A DNA stretch of 64,000 bases from Methylobacterium aquaticum (GTDB lineage Bacteria > Pseudomonadota > Alphaproteobacteria > Rhizobiales > Beijerinckiaceae), in assembly GCF_016804325.1 (NCBI RefSeq), contig NZ_CP043627.1, forward strand, positions 478,001 to 542,000. The letters are read 5' to 3'. This document shows, piece by piece, positions 37,137 through 46,314 of the stretch; position 1 is the first letter of the stretch, and every line of letters starts with the position of its first letter. The position numbers were made by a program, and so were the translations under genes. Below the pieces are notes generated by a model. The model searched no databases. It saw only the letters and a list, made by a program, of their open reading frames with translations, and was not told the origin of the DNA.

Positions 37137-39359
37137 GTGCCCGAGACCCGGCCCACCAACCGGCTGACCCAGCTCCGGACCCGCCTGTCCCACGGGCTGC
37201 TCGGCTTCGACGCCTGGCTGAATGACGGCCTCTACAACGGCGGCCGCTCGTTCGGCGAGGCCTATGGCCGCTACGCCGAGAAGATCCAGCGCCGCTTCCG
37301 GGTCACGGGCGCCAAGCGCGTCGTCCTCGACCTCGCGAGCGAGGGGGTGACCCTCGGGCTCGCCGGCGGCGTGGTGATGCTGACCTTGGCCCAGTCGGCC
37401 TTTAACACGACCAGCGAGAACTGGCTCAAGGCCCCTGACCTCGCCGTCACCTTCCTCGACCGCTACGGCACCGAGGTCGGGCGGCGCGGCATCAAGCACG
37501 ACGATTCGCTGCGCATCGACGAATTCCCCGACTTCCTCGTCAAGGCGCTGATCTCGACCGAGGACCGGCGCTTCTACGAGCATTGGGGCATCGACCCGAT
37601 CGGGACGCTGCGCGCCGTCACGGTGAATGCCCGCGGCGGCCACGTCCAGGGTGGGTCCTCGCTGAGCCAGCAGCTCGCCAAGAACCTCTTCCTGTCGAAC
37701 GAGCGCTCGCTCGAGCGCAAGATCAACGAGGCGTTCCTGGCGCTCTGGCTCGAATGCCACCTGACCAAGAACGAGATCCTGAAGCTCTACCTCGACCGGG
37801 CCTATATGGGCGGCGGCACCTTCGGGGCGGCCGCCGCGGCGGATTACTACTTCGGCAAGAACCTGAAGGACATCACCCTGCAGGAGGCCGCCATGCTGGC
37901 CGGCCTGTTCAAGGCGCCGACCAAATACGCCCCCCACGTCAACCTGCCGGCGGCCCGCGCCCGCGCGGCGGACGTGCTGCACAACATGGTCGAGGCCGGC
38001 TACCTGACGGAGGGCCAGATCCAGTCGGCCCTGCGCAACCCGGCGACCCCGGTGACCCGCTCGCGCGACATCAGCGCCGATTACTACCTCGACTGGGCCT
38101 TCAACGAGATCAAGAAGCTCGTCGACGAGGGCAAGCTGAAGAAGGAGCGGGTGCTGGTGGTGAAGACCCCGCTCGACCTCGCGATCCAGAAGCGGGCCGA
38201 CCAGGCGGTGGAGAACGTCCTGCGCCAGTTCGGCGACGCCTTCGACGTCGAGCAGGCGGCCCTGGTCACCATGGACCCGGATGGCGCCGTGCGGGCGATG
38301 GTCGGCGGCGCCGATTACGGCCAGAGCCAGTTCAACCGCGCCACCGATGCGCTCCGCCAGCCCGGTTCGTCGTACAAGCCCTACGTCTACGCCGCGGCGC
38401 TCGCCACCGGGCAGTGGCGGCCCGACAGCAAGGTGGTCGACCGGCCGGTCTGCATCGGCAACTGGTGCCCGGCCAATTACGGCCGCTCCTTCTCCGGCAC
38501 CGTGCCGCTGTGGCTCGCGGTGGCCAAATCGATCAACACCATCCCGGTGCAGTTCTCGATCGCCATGGGCAAGCAGCTCGGCGAGACCCACGATGCCCGC
38601 GCCGCCAAGCTCGGCCGGGCCAAGATCATCGAGTTGTCCCACAGGATGGGCATCACCTCGAACCTGGTCGATTCGGTCTCGCTGCCGATCGGCTCGGCCG
38701 AGGTGACGGTGATCGACCAGGCCGCCGGCTACTCGGTCTTCGCCAATGGCGGCAAGCGGGCCAAGCCCTACGCGGCGACCGAGATCCGCACCGGCGCCGG
38801 CGAGGTGATCTACCGCCACGACACCAGCGAGGCGCCGCCCGAGCAGGTCCTGTCGACCCGGGTGGTCGCCGACATGAACTACATGCTCAACAAGGTCGTG
38901 GACGAGGGCACCGGCCGCAAGGCGGCGATCGAGGGCGTACGCACCGCCGGCAAGTCCGGCACCACCAACGCCTACCGCGACGCCTGGTTCGTCGGCTATA
39001 CCGGCAACCTCGTGACCGCGGTCTGGTACGGCAACGACGACCATTCCTCGACCAAGAACCTGACCGGCGGCTCGCTGCCGGCGATCACCTTCCACGAGGT
39101 CATGGCCCCGGCCCACCAGGGCATCGAGATCAAGCCCCTGCCCGGCTTCGAATCCGACAAGGCCGGCGCGCGCAATGCGCAAGCCGCCGCCCCGACCGCG
39201 CCGCCTCCCGGCGCGCCGGCCGGCGCCCTGTCGCGCCGCTCCTTCGAGGTACTGGGGGGCTTGGGGAACCTGTTCCGCTCGGTCGAGGCGCCCCCGCCGG
39301 GGCGGGCGGCGTTCAACGTGATCGACCGGCCCGGCTCGCCCGGCAGCTCGTCGAACTAG
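37137..39359 (+). CDS. Class A penicillin-binding protein 1A-type
   Basis: A 740-residue bifunctional enzyme that polymerises and cross-links peptidoglycan. One N-terminal membrane helix is at about 60-85. The glycosyltransferase domain has ISTEDRRFYEHWGIDPIG, GGSSLSQQLAKNLFLSNERS and RKINE. The transpeptidase domain has the active-site motif PGSSYKPY (SxxK), SIN in VAKSINTIPV (SxN) and KSGTTNAYRDAW (KTG-type). A low-complexity tail with PPPGAPAG ends the protein. GTG 37137 (VPETRPTNRL) is chosen because preceding codons in the open frame lack similarity; ATG 37113 is possible. Confidence 0.95.
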   Translation: MPETRPTNRLTQLRTRLSHGLLGFDAWLNDGLYNGGRSFGEAYGRYAEKIQRRFRVTGAKRVVLDLASEGVTLGLAGGVVMLTLAQSAFNTTSENWLKAPDLAVTFLDRYGTEVGRRGIKHDDSLRIDEFPDFLVKALISTEDRRFYEHWGIDPIGTLRAVTVNARGGHVQGGSSLSQQLAKNLFLSNERSLERKINEAFLALWLECHLTKNEILKLYLDRAYMGGGTFGAAAAADYYFGKNLKDITLQEAAMLAGLFKAPTKYAPHVNLPAARARAADVLHNMVEAGYLTEGQIQSALRNPATPVTRSRDISADYYLDWAFNEIKKLVDEGKLKKERVLVVKTPLDLAIQKRADQAVENVLRQFGDAFDVEQAALVTMDPDGAVRAMVGGADYGQSQFNRATDALRQPGSSYKPYVYAAALATGQWRPDSKVVDRPVCIGNWCPANYGRSFSGTVPLWLAVAKSINTIPVQFSIAMGKQLGETHDARAAKLGRAKIIELSHRMGITSNLVDSVSLPIGSAEVTVIDQAAGYSVFANGGKRAKPYAATEIRTGAGEVIYRHDTSEAPPEQVLSTRVVADMNYMLNKVVDEGTGRKAAIEGVRTAGKSGTTNAYRDAWFVGYTGNLVTAVWYGNDDHSSTKNLTGGSLPAITFHEVMAPAHQGIEIKPLPGFESDKAGARNAQAAAPTAPPPGAPAGALSRRSFEVLGGLGNLFRSVEAPPPGRAAFNVIDRPGSPGSSSN

Positions 39360-39435
39360 AGCGGCGGGCCCGCAACGGGGGCCTATGCCGAGCCGACCTG
39401 CATCAGACAGACCACACGCGACGGACTCGGAACGG

Positions 39436-40173
39436 ATGACGACGGCTTTCACCCACTGGCATTCCGGTCCCCCGTATTTCGACTTCGTCGCCAGGATGGC
39501 GCGCGCCAAGAATGCGCGGGGCTACCTGGAGGTCGGCGTCCGGGACGGCACCACCCTGTCGCGGATCGACTGCCCGAGCATCGGCGTCGATCCGTTCTTC
39601 CAGATCACCGGCAACGTGATCGGAAAGAAGACGAACCTTCATCTCTACCAGATGACGAGCGACGACTTCTTTCGCGATTACGAACCGAGCAGGATCATCA
39701 ACGCGCCGATCGACGTGATCTTTCTCGACGGCCTGCATCAGTTCGAATACCTGCTGCGCGACTTCATCAACAGCGAGAAGGTGACGCATCGCCACGGCCT
39801 GATCATGCTGGACGATTGCCTGCCCGCCAATGCCGAGATGACCGAGCGCACCCACAACCAGGAGGGGCGCGCGAACACGGACCTGGCGGGGTGGTGGACC
39901 GGCGACGTCTGGAAGCTGCTGCCGATCCTGGAAAAATATCGCCCCGACCTGCGCGTGACCGCCGTCGACGTGCGCCCGACGGGCAGCATCTGCATCACCA
40001 ACCTCGATCCGTCCTCCACGGTCCTGGAGCGGAACTACTACGCCATCCTCGACGAGTATCGGGGGATCACCATGGACGACGCCCTGTGCGCGCGCTTCTA
40101 CGACGGCCGGACGATCGTCGGGGCCGACACGATCCTGAATGGCTTCGAGGCGTCGCTGTTCGTCGGGCCTTGA
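39436..40173 (+). CDS. Class I SAM-dependent methyltransferase-like protein
   Basis: A 245-residue Rossmann-fold protein. GYLEVGVRDGTTLSRI matches the SAM-binding motif I, IGVDPFF motif II, and VIFLDGLHQFEYLLRDFINS the acidic strand and helix of Methyltransf_24-like enzymes. LIMLDDCLPANAEM follows. Substrate unknown; this subgroup often modifies cell-surface glycans. ATG 39436 (MTTAFTHWHSG) is preferred; an in-frame ATG at 39385 adds 17 low-quality residues. It opens the apparently acquired block (39.4-44.5 kb) and its composition is intermediate between host and foreign-looking DNA. Confidence 0.8.
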   Translation: MTTAFTHWHSGPPYFDFVARMARAKNARGYLEVGVRDGTTLSRIDCPSIGVDPFFQITGNVIGKKTNLHLYQMTSDDFFRDYEPSRIINAPIDVIFLDGLHQFEYLLRDFINSEKVTHRHGLIMLDDCLPANAEMTERTHNQEGRANTDLAGWWTGDVWKLLPILEKYRPDLRVTAVDVRPTGSICITNLDPSSTVLERNYYAILDEYRGITMDDALCARFYDGRTIVGADTILNGFEASLFVGP

Positions 40174-40288
40174 GCCAATGCGGTCGATGGCCAGATCGGG
40201 GTGCCGTGGGGCCGAAGCCGAATGCTTTCAACGGCTCGCTGCCACAGCGCCAGATCCCAAGCCTGCAGCACGATGCGAAGGAGGCTTC

Positions 40289-41788
40289 ATGAAGTTCATA
40301 ACGGCCATCCTTGCCAGCGCACTCGTACTGGGGTTTGAAACGAGAGCACGCGCATTGGATCAGAGACAAGAGACTCTGGATATCGGATTGCCTCGATCCG
40401 AGACCGACACCACCCTTGGTACCCCCTTTCGAGCGGCGGTGCTCGCGGATCTTCCAGCAGCATCGACCCGCGGCTTACGTCCTGGTGCGATCATCGGACT
40501 TGGCGGCAGAACGGCTGTAGGCGACGGTGGCGGCGGATTGTACGTCTGGGCACCGTCTTCGCGAGCGGCGGAGGATGGCTGTACGACGATCCGCCCGGCT
40601 GACATCGCGCCAACCGCGGCAGGACGCTGGCTCAGAGTCGATGCCGCTCCTCTGAATGTGCGATGCTTCGGAGCGAAGCTGGACGGCCGCTCGGACGATT
40701 CCGCGGCGTTTTCGGCAGCCCGTTCAGCGGCACCCGATGGGGTAATCGACGTTCCGGCCGGCCTCATCAACCTTACCATGGGTGTTTCCGGTGGGCCTTC
40801 GACCTCGGTCCTATGGCGGATGAATGGCAACAAATATCCCGACAAAAAGACCCCTGTTTACGGCGTAGGCACCGACATTGTTGAAACATTGCTTCCATTC
40901 AACGGAAAATACCTTTCTCGGTCGCAAACAGACCGAGAGACCGGCGCTGTGCTAACAGTACGACAAGACATCACACATTCCACGGTCGGGACTGGCGTGA
41001 TACCAACATTGAACACCGAAACATACATTACCAGCAACCCAAAGGGCCAGTTTGTTTGGAACAACCTCCATAAGATGTACGATAAATCACGCTTGCCGGG
41101 CGGGAATAATGTAACTACCTACTCCCAATACAATCGCGAGGAAGGTGGAACGCCCGGCTGGGGCCTCGTTGTCGAGCATCGCGACAAGAGCGGCAAGCCA
41201 TCCAGCGCAACGGCAGCCTCCGTCGCAGCAGAGTTCGATCTCTTCGGTGAAAACCACGATGATAGCGACAGGCGGATTGGTATCGACATGGTTGTGGGAC
41301 GCCATTACCCTGCCAAAGGCCGTTTCATGGAGGCAGCGACTGCATTTCGCACCAGCTCTGTTTTGCAAAATGGCATGCACGAACTCGAACAAAGCTGGTT
41401 CAAGCGTGGTTTCAGTGTCGAATCAGGAATATCCGTCGCAGCGTTCGATGCATCTCGCGCAAAATATCTCGACAAAAATAAAATCGCTCTGAGAATTGGC
41501 GCCGAAAATACGATCGATTTATCGAACGACGGAGCCAGACTCCTCGTCTGGAACGTTGACGGACTACAATATCTCGTCGACGGTCTCCCAGTGTTCAAAA
41601 TTGACGATAAAGGCAACGTGCATATGAGAGGAACGATTAAATCAGGAGGGCTTCCAGATCAACGCGTGCCGGCGCCAAGCGCAAGCAAATCGCCCTGCAG
41701 GACCGGAGAACACGCTTGGGACAGCAAGTTCGAATATCGGTGCGTTGACACCAACACCTGGAAACGAACTGAATTAATAGACTGGTGA
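40289..41788 (+). CDS. Secreted pectate-lyase-fold (beta-helix) protein
   Basis: A 499-residue exported protein with a signal peptide (about 1-23, ending ARA). RCFGAKLDGRSDDSAAF matches the GAKGDGxxDDTxAF opening of Pectate_lyase_3, a fold used by phage tailspikes, surface depolymerases and adhesins. The end has SPCRTGEHAWDSKFEYRC plus a WKRTEL tail, a small capping domain seen on some exported or tail proteins. The catalytic residues are not identifiable, so lyase activity is unproven. AAGGAGG lies 5 bases before ATG 40289. GC content drops along the gene toward the AT-rich 42-kb region. Confidence 0.7.
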   Translation: MKFITAILASALVLGFETRARALDQRQETLDIGLPRSETDTTLGTPFRAAVLADLPAASTRGLRPGAIIGLGGRTAVGDGGGGLYVWAPSSRAAEDGCTTIRPADIAPTAAGRWLRVDAAPLNVRCFGAKLDGRSDDSAAFSAARSAAPDGVIDVPAGLINLTMGVSGGPSTSVLWRMNGNKYPDKKTPVYGVGTDIVETLLPFNGKYLSRSQTDRETGAVLTVRQDITHSTVGTGVIPTLNTETYITSNPKGQFVWNNLHKMYDKSRLPGGNNVTTYSQYNREEGGTPGWGLVVEHRDKSGKPSSATAASVAAEFDLFGENHDDSDRRIGIDMVVGRHYPAKGRFMEAATAFRTSSVLQNGMHELEQSWFKRGFSVESGISVAAFDASRAKYLDKNKIALRIGAENTIDLSNDGARLLVWNVDGLQYLVDGLPVFKIDDKGNVHMRGTIKSGGLPDQRVPAPSASKSPCRTGEHAWDSKFEYRCVDTNTWKRTELIDW

Positions 41789-42072
41789 TTTGCAAGTTTG
41801 TATCAGCGCTCGCAATCTCTGCTCCTAAATAATTATTAGGTACCCGCAAAACAAATATTTTATATAGATATTTTGCGTGCAAATTCATAAATATGACTCC
41901 ACCAAATGCCACAAATGTATATATTGCTATAAATTAATTACACATATGTATAATATTATTAATGGGCGATATAAAATAATACAATTGTAATTGGCGAAAA
42001 GCCTATCGAATTCAGCACTCCAGTCTCCCGATCTACTCAGTTTATCCATAGATAATCGGCGATGATTATTGA
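41789..42072. other. AT-rich gap between convergent genes
   Basis: 284 bases, strikingly AT-rich, with T/A runs and an imperfect hairpin around 41845-41880 (GCAAAA and TTTTGC arms). It sits between two convergent stops and probably holds a bidirectional terminator. No gene. Confidence 0.5.
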
Positions 42073-43401
42073 TTATGATGACCAATGCTTGCCGAAAATT
42101 ATCAAGCGTCTCACGATTTCAATCATATCCGCGCTGTCATGATCATCCTTAAGAGAAAAAAAGCCTTTGCTCTCAAGATCTAAAGGAATGATGTCACGCT
42201 GGGCAAATACACCATAGGTTCTGACACGCGCCAACGCTACCAAAGCATTTTTTTGGATGGACGGTCTTTCAAAATATCCCTTGAAATCAAAGCTCTCAAG
42301 AAGACATGCTTTGAAATTTTCCTTATCTTCGCTTACTATTCTAATTGTTAGATTTTCGGCAAAGTCGGGTACAGTAATGAGAATATTGATTAAGGTGCCA
42401 GATAAGTTTTCGTTTCGGCAATGATTATGCACGGCGATGTTAAAGCCGGCCAACTGTTTCAGAATCTCATAGATCCGCTCGACACAAGTCGCGCTGCTCT
42501 GAGAAGCAGACGTTGTCAATGATTCTTTCGACCTCAAATATTCAAAATAAATACCACACTTAAAATGTCGGTCTATTATTGATTTTTCTACCTCATAACT
42601 CAGTTTAGCTTGGCGCTTCCTGATGAATAGTCTATCAGATTGAGATGATTCATTATATAAATTATCCGTCATGATCAAGTTACTATTATCAGTCAAATGG
42701 GGGAGCGCGACAACAGTGGTCTCTTTATTTTCGTGCGAAGATATATGCGACTCCAAGACTGATTGTATCGCGCACTCATCAGCATGAATAGATGTTCTAA
42801 AAATATCAAACGCACCCTTGCTGTCTTCATTTAGCAAGATTTCACAGTGTTGTCTCGACAGTACAATCCAATTCGAGCCGTGATAAATATCATCGTAAAA
42901 TTCCTCACTGCGATCTACTATATCAATGGCAAAGCCCCCCACACCTGGCAATTCCTTATAACAAGCAGAAAATCTACTTTCTATATCTGCCCGCGGATAG
43001 CCAGTCATTTGAGAGGTCTGATAAGCCGGCACCAGGGATCTAGTCTGACTGAGAATAGATGCGATCTCATCTGGATGCTTAAGCGGCAGATGCTGCTCGC
43101 TAAGAAATACGACATGCGACCAATCAACATTATGACTGAGAGCCGCACGGATTGAATTGAGATAAACTTGAACCTGAGAAAAACCTGCCCAAGAACAATT
43201 GATTGAAGGTATTGTCAATATATTTTCATAGTGCTCGCTGATCCGCGTAGAAAATTTTTTCAGATTCTCGGGGGATTTCACGTCGTAATGGATAACAGCC
43301 ATGTCACAATCTCGCAGCACAGAACTCAGCAAGAACGCAACATGCTCGGCGCTTTGAAAGCAAACTACTACATAGCACAAGCCGCTTTGCGAATGTTTCA
43401 T
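42073..43401 (-). CDS. Core-2/I-branching (GT14) type glycosyltransferase
   Basis: A 442-residue protein that resembles bacterial GT14 beta-1,6-N-acetylglucosaminyl/xylosyl transferases. Features are MAVIHYDVKSPENL, CSWAGFSQVQVYLNSIRAAL, WSHVVFLSEQHLPLKHPDEI and HGSNWIVLSRQHCEILL, the order seen in that family. No signal or membrane segment, so it acts in the cytoplasm on a lipid-linked or nucleotide-sugar substrate. Codon use is AT-rich and unlike the host. GAGGGA precedes ATG 43401. The C-terminal 150 residues have no clear match. It is probably in an operon with the acetyltransferase to its right. Confidence 0.72.
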   Translation of the reverse strand: MKHSQSGLCYVVVCFQSAEHVAFLLSSVLRDCDMAVIHYDVKSPENLKKFSTRISEHYENILTIPSINCSWAGFSQVQVYLNSIRAALSHNVDWSHVVFLSEQHLPLKHPDEIASILSQTRSLVPAYQTSQMTGYPRADIESRFSACYKELPGVGGFAIDIVDRSEEFYDDIYHGSNWIVLSRQHCEILLNEDSKGAFDIFRTSIHADECAIQSVLESHISSHENKETTVVALPHLTDNSNLIMTDNLYNESSQSDRLFIRKRQAKLSYEVEKSIIDRHFKCGIYFEYLRSKESLTTSASQSSATCVERIYEILKQLAGFNIAVHNHCRNENLSGTLINILITVPDFAENLTIRIVSEDKENFKACLLESFDFKGYFERPSIQKNALVALARVRTYGVFAQRDIIPLDLESKGFFSLKDDHDSADMIEIVRRLIIFGKHWSS

Positions 43402-43586
43402 TATACTTTCCCTCTTGAGCCATGGTACAGTTTCGAAAAAACGCACTAGAACACAGTCATAAATAAGCACACAGTCCTGCTATGGAGACGCAGATAACTA
43501 TTTGCCGCCCAAACTAGACGTCTTACATAAAAGATCCAAACATTAAAATCGAAGATCAACATAATCAGCCTTGAATTTTGATCTTA

Positions 43587-44327
43587 TTATATTAAGTCAG
43601 AAAGGTGTATTTTCCCTGGATCGTACATCGGCGTATTTGATACACGACGCTCGATTTCGTCTATAGACACTTCTGGACGCGACAAATCGATCCCGGCCAG
43701 CTGCCATGGCGCCAGCGTCCACCAACGCGAAGCAAGAAGCCTTTCTACCAACTCCGGCGCAAACCGCGTCTTCACAACTCGTGCCGGATTCCCGACCACG
43801 ATTGAGTAGGCAGGTACGTCTTTTGTCACAACGGACTCTGCACCCACAATTGCTCCGTTCGCAATTTTCACGCCAGGGCTGATGTAAGCGCGGTGACCAA
43901 TCCAAACATCATTCTCGATTATCGTTTCCGCGCCGGCAAAAAACCCATTGTAAGATGTTGTGTCAGGCCTGAACTGGTTGTACTGATCAGATCCCGAAAA
44001 ATCACCTCCTGTCGAAAACATTTTATCACCAATATAAAAAAATGGTGATGTACTCAGCCATTGAACTGGATGATTTCCGCGCCCAACCGACACCTCTTCA
44101 CCTATTGAGACGTATCTCCCAATAGTTACATTATTATAATGACCGCTCACTGCGTAACTGAATGCGCCAATACTGCATCTTCCGATGATTTGCATCCATT
44201 TAATACTGCAAGGCGCCTCAAAAACGCTGTTTATTGGAAGACTTGTCATGCCAGAACCGAGAAAGCACTCAACTCCCCTTTCGTACAACTTTGCTTTCAT
44301 TTCGTCAGTTATGGTTACATTTGTCAT
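43587..44327 (-). CDS. CatB-type hexapeptide acetyltransferase
   Basis: A 246-residue left-handed beta-helix transferase similar to CatB/xenobiotic or sugar O-acetyltransferases. It shows the hexapeptide repeats IGRYVSIGEEVSVGRGNHPVQW, where His is the likely catalytic residue, IIENDVWIGHRAYISPGVKIANGAIVGAESVV and VVGNPARVVKTRF. It would move an acetyl group from acetyl-CoA to a sugar or drug hydroxyl. ATG 44327 is set by AAAGGAGAG 6 bases upstream; frames up to 44516 lack support. AT-rich, unlike the host. Next to a glycosyltransferase, so glycan acetylation is more likely than drug resistance. Confidence 0.82.
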   Translation of the reverse strand: MTNVTITDEMKAKLYERGVECFLGSGMTSLPINSVFEAPCSIKWMQIIGRCSIGAFSYAVSGHYNNVTIGRYVSIGEEVSVGRGNHPVQWLSTSPFFYIGDKMFSTGGDFSGSDQYNQFRPDTTSYNGFFAGAETIIENDVWIGHRAYISPGVKIANGAIVGAESVVTKDVPAYSIVVGNPARVVKTRFAPELVERLLASRWWTLAPWQLAGIDLSRPEVSIDEIERRVSNTPMYDPGKIHLSDLI

Positions 44328-44876
44328 ATTGCTCTCCTTTTTAACAGCGGCGTTTCCCGTCTGCGGTTGAGTTTTTTTAGAACCGAATCGTAAAATCCGT
44401 TCCAGTATTGTCATGGGAGCACACTTGTGTCGCCAAATGGCATCGAATCCGAAATTTTTGCTCCAGCCATGGCTTCGCTCCGCACGGCACGAAGCCGAGA
44501 ATGACGCACGGCCCAAACATTCCCTTGATGCTCAAACCATAACTTAAGCTCTACCTTTGCTGAATGAAACAGATACAATCTTGTCCACCTTTATGCTGAA
44601 TCTCAGCCCTGGATCGCCTCGAGGTTACTACAGAAGGCACCGCTTCCCAACGCATATAGCTGAGTTCCATGGTCATCTGACGACTATCAAATGCGCTGCA
44701 TACCGTCCAGCCATAGCCGCAACCTGCTTCGAGATCGTCTCGGCTCGCGTTGACGACGGGTTCCGAAGCGACGCTGCGGACGGGTTCACGCCTTCCGGGC
44801 ACTTCCGACGATATTCTCCGGGCTTCTGCAAAAACCCGTTCGGCCCCGGCCCGACCTGAGCTAGACACGGGCCACG
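44328..44876. other. Boundary region between the AT-rich block and the GC-rich chromosome
   Basis: About 550 bases without a supported gene. GC rises from left to right. Small frames occur on both strands but have no family features. The left part is the leader of the acetyltransferase; the right part holds the promoter of the gene at 44877. No att-like direct repeat was seen by eye. Confidence 0.4.
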
Positions 44877-45587
44877 ATGCTGATCGAGAAACCCGCCCGT
44901 CCGGCCTCCGGGCGCGCCCCGTCCCCCGGCCTTCGCCTGCCGCCGCCACTCCTGCGGAAGGCTCTCCGCCTGCGCCGGGTCGGCACCGTCGGGCTGGTGC
45001 TCTACGCCCTCGTGCTCGGCGCGACCTTGGGCCTCGCCTCCGCCAACTGGGCGACGCGGGGGCGCTATCCGTTCGGGGGCGTCACCCTGAATGCCTGGAC
45101 GGCCTGGCCGAAGATCGGCTCGCGCGAGGCCGACCCCTATGTGCGGGCGATCCATGCCCGCACCGGCGAGATTCCCCTGGCGCTCGGCGAGGGACTGCTG
45201 CTGACCGCGCTCACCGACGATGCCGGGCGGCGGCTCGATCCGTCCTGCCGCTACCGCGTCGCCGGGGCCACGCCGCCGGCCCGGGCCTGGACCCTGACGG
45301 TGGAACGCGGCCGCCATCCCAAGCCCGCCGAAGCGCAAGCCGCCACGCCGCAGCCGGGTCCGCCGCCGCGCACCGGCTTCACCTCGACGGAGGTGCTGCG
45401 CGACCGCGACGGGCGCTTCTCGGTGGTCGTGAGCCCGGATGTGCAACCCGGCAACTGGCTGCCGATGCCGGACGGCGACGGCTCGATCCGGCTGGTCCTG
45501 CGCCTCTACGACACGCCGGTGGCGGCGAGCACCGGGGTGCTCGAGCGCGAGGGCGTTCCTTCGATCACCCGGGAGGATTGCCGGTGA
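44877..45587 (+). CDS. DUF1214 domain membrane-anchored protein
   Basis: A 236-residue protein. One membrane helix (about 37-57, VGLVLYALVLGATLGLASAN) precedes the DUF1214 domain, with family features RYPFGGVTLNAWTAWPKIGS, DPYVRAIHARTGEIPLALGEG, ARAWTLTVERGR, FTSTEVLRDRDGRFSVVVSPD and GNWLPMPDGDGSIRLVLRLYDTPV. The domain resembles the C-terminal part of a two-domain protein that in many Rhizobiales is split over two adjacent genes; the DUF1254 half is next. Function unknown. Its stop overlaps the next GTG start. Confidence 0.88.
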   Translation: MLIEKPARPASGRAPSPGLRLPPPLLRKALRLRRVGTVGLVLYALVLGATLGLASANWATRGRYPFGGVTLNAWTAWPKIGSREADPYVRAIHARTGEIPLALGEGLLLTALTDDAGRRLDPSCRYRVAGATPPARAWTLTVERGRHPKPAEAQAATPQPGPPPRTGFTSTEVLRDRDGRFSVVVSPDVQPGNWLPMPDGDGSIRLVLRLYDTPVAASTGVLEREGVPSITREDCR

Positions 45588-46186
45588 CGCCGCTCGGCCG
45601 CTTCATCCTCGCCACCCTGTGCGGCCTCGTGCTGGCCGGACTCGTCCATCTCGCGACGGTGCTGGCGATCCCCTATCTCGCCGCCGGCGACGCCCTGGCG
45701 CGCTCGCGGGCGACGCTCGCCAACGACACCTCGGTGCTGGTCCACGCCGCCGCGGTCGGGGGCCCGCCGGATTCGGCCTCGGCACAGACGCCGCCGGCCG
45801 AGGGCTGGCTGCCGCCACAGGATCCGGCGGTGGCGGTCGGCGTCTGCGCCTACGACCTCGACGACGGCCCGGTACGGATCACCGCCGAGACCGGCCCGCT
45901 GCTCGAGACGATCGCGCTCCACGGGCGCAACGGCGCCTACTACGCCATCACCGACCAGGCGGCCGTGCGCGGCACGGTCGAGCTCGTGATCATGACCCGG
46001 CGCCAGTTCGACGAGGCGCTGGCCAGCGCCGACGAGGACGAGCGCAACCGCGACATGCGCATCGTCGCCCCGAGCCGGCAGGGTTTCGTCAGCGTGCGCG
46101 TGCTCGCCGCCCTGCCGAGCCAGCAGGCCCAGGCCAACGAGGCCGCCCGCTCCGTCTCCTGCACCATCGACGGGCCGGACGAGTGA
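45584..46186 (+). CDS. DUF1254-type membrane-anchored partner protein
   Basis: A 200-residue protein, GTG start 45584 (MTPLGRFILAT) overlapping the previous stop as GTGA. An N-terminal membrane helix (about 8-30) is followed by an alpha/beta region with CAYDLDDGPVRITAETGPLLETIALHGRNGAYYAI, typical of the short DUF1254-like partner encoded beside DUF1214 genes in Rhizobiales. The pair probably forms one envelope complex. The last codons and stop lie inside a 26-bp perfect hairpin (46176-46231), so the message ends in that structure. Confidence 0.8.
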   Translation: MTPLGRFILATLCGLVLAGLVHLATVLAIPYLAAGDALARSRATLANDTSVLVHAAAVGGPPDSASAQTPPAEGWLPPQDPAVAVGVCAYDLDDGPVRITAETGPLLETIALHGRNGAYYAITDQAAVRGTVELVIMTRRQFDEALASADEDERNRDMRIVAPSRQGFVSVRVLAALPSQQAQANEAARSVSCTIDGPDE

Positions 46187-46304
46187 TACGAAGTCCGGAC
46201 GATCACGTCCGGACTTCGTATCACTCGTCCGCGCGGTGAAGCCGTAGGCTTCACACGTTTGAGCGAAGCCGATTTCCGCATCGCGACGCGATCGGTCGGA
46301 AATC
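46176..46304. terminator. Three-hairpin cluster with a 26-bp perfect stem, likely bidirectional terminator
   Basis: Hairpin 1 pairs 46176-46201 with 46206-46231 perfectly over 26 bp around the 4-base loop ATCA. Its left arm contains the end of the DUF1254-type gene. Hairpin 2 is GTGAAGCC-GTA-GGCTTCAC (46236-46254). Hairpin 3 pairs GATTTCCG (46271-46278) with CGGAAATC (46297-46304) around ATCGCG-A-CGCGAT. No strong T-run follows. It sits between convergent genes. Confidence 0.75.
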
Positions 46305-46314
46305 GTACGACCCC

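Noticed and set aside
43587..44327. Acquired chloramphenicol-resistance gene
   Set aside because: CatB-type enzymes act on many sugars; the glycosyltransferase neighbour and absence of integron or transposon features make drug resistance unlikely.
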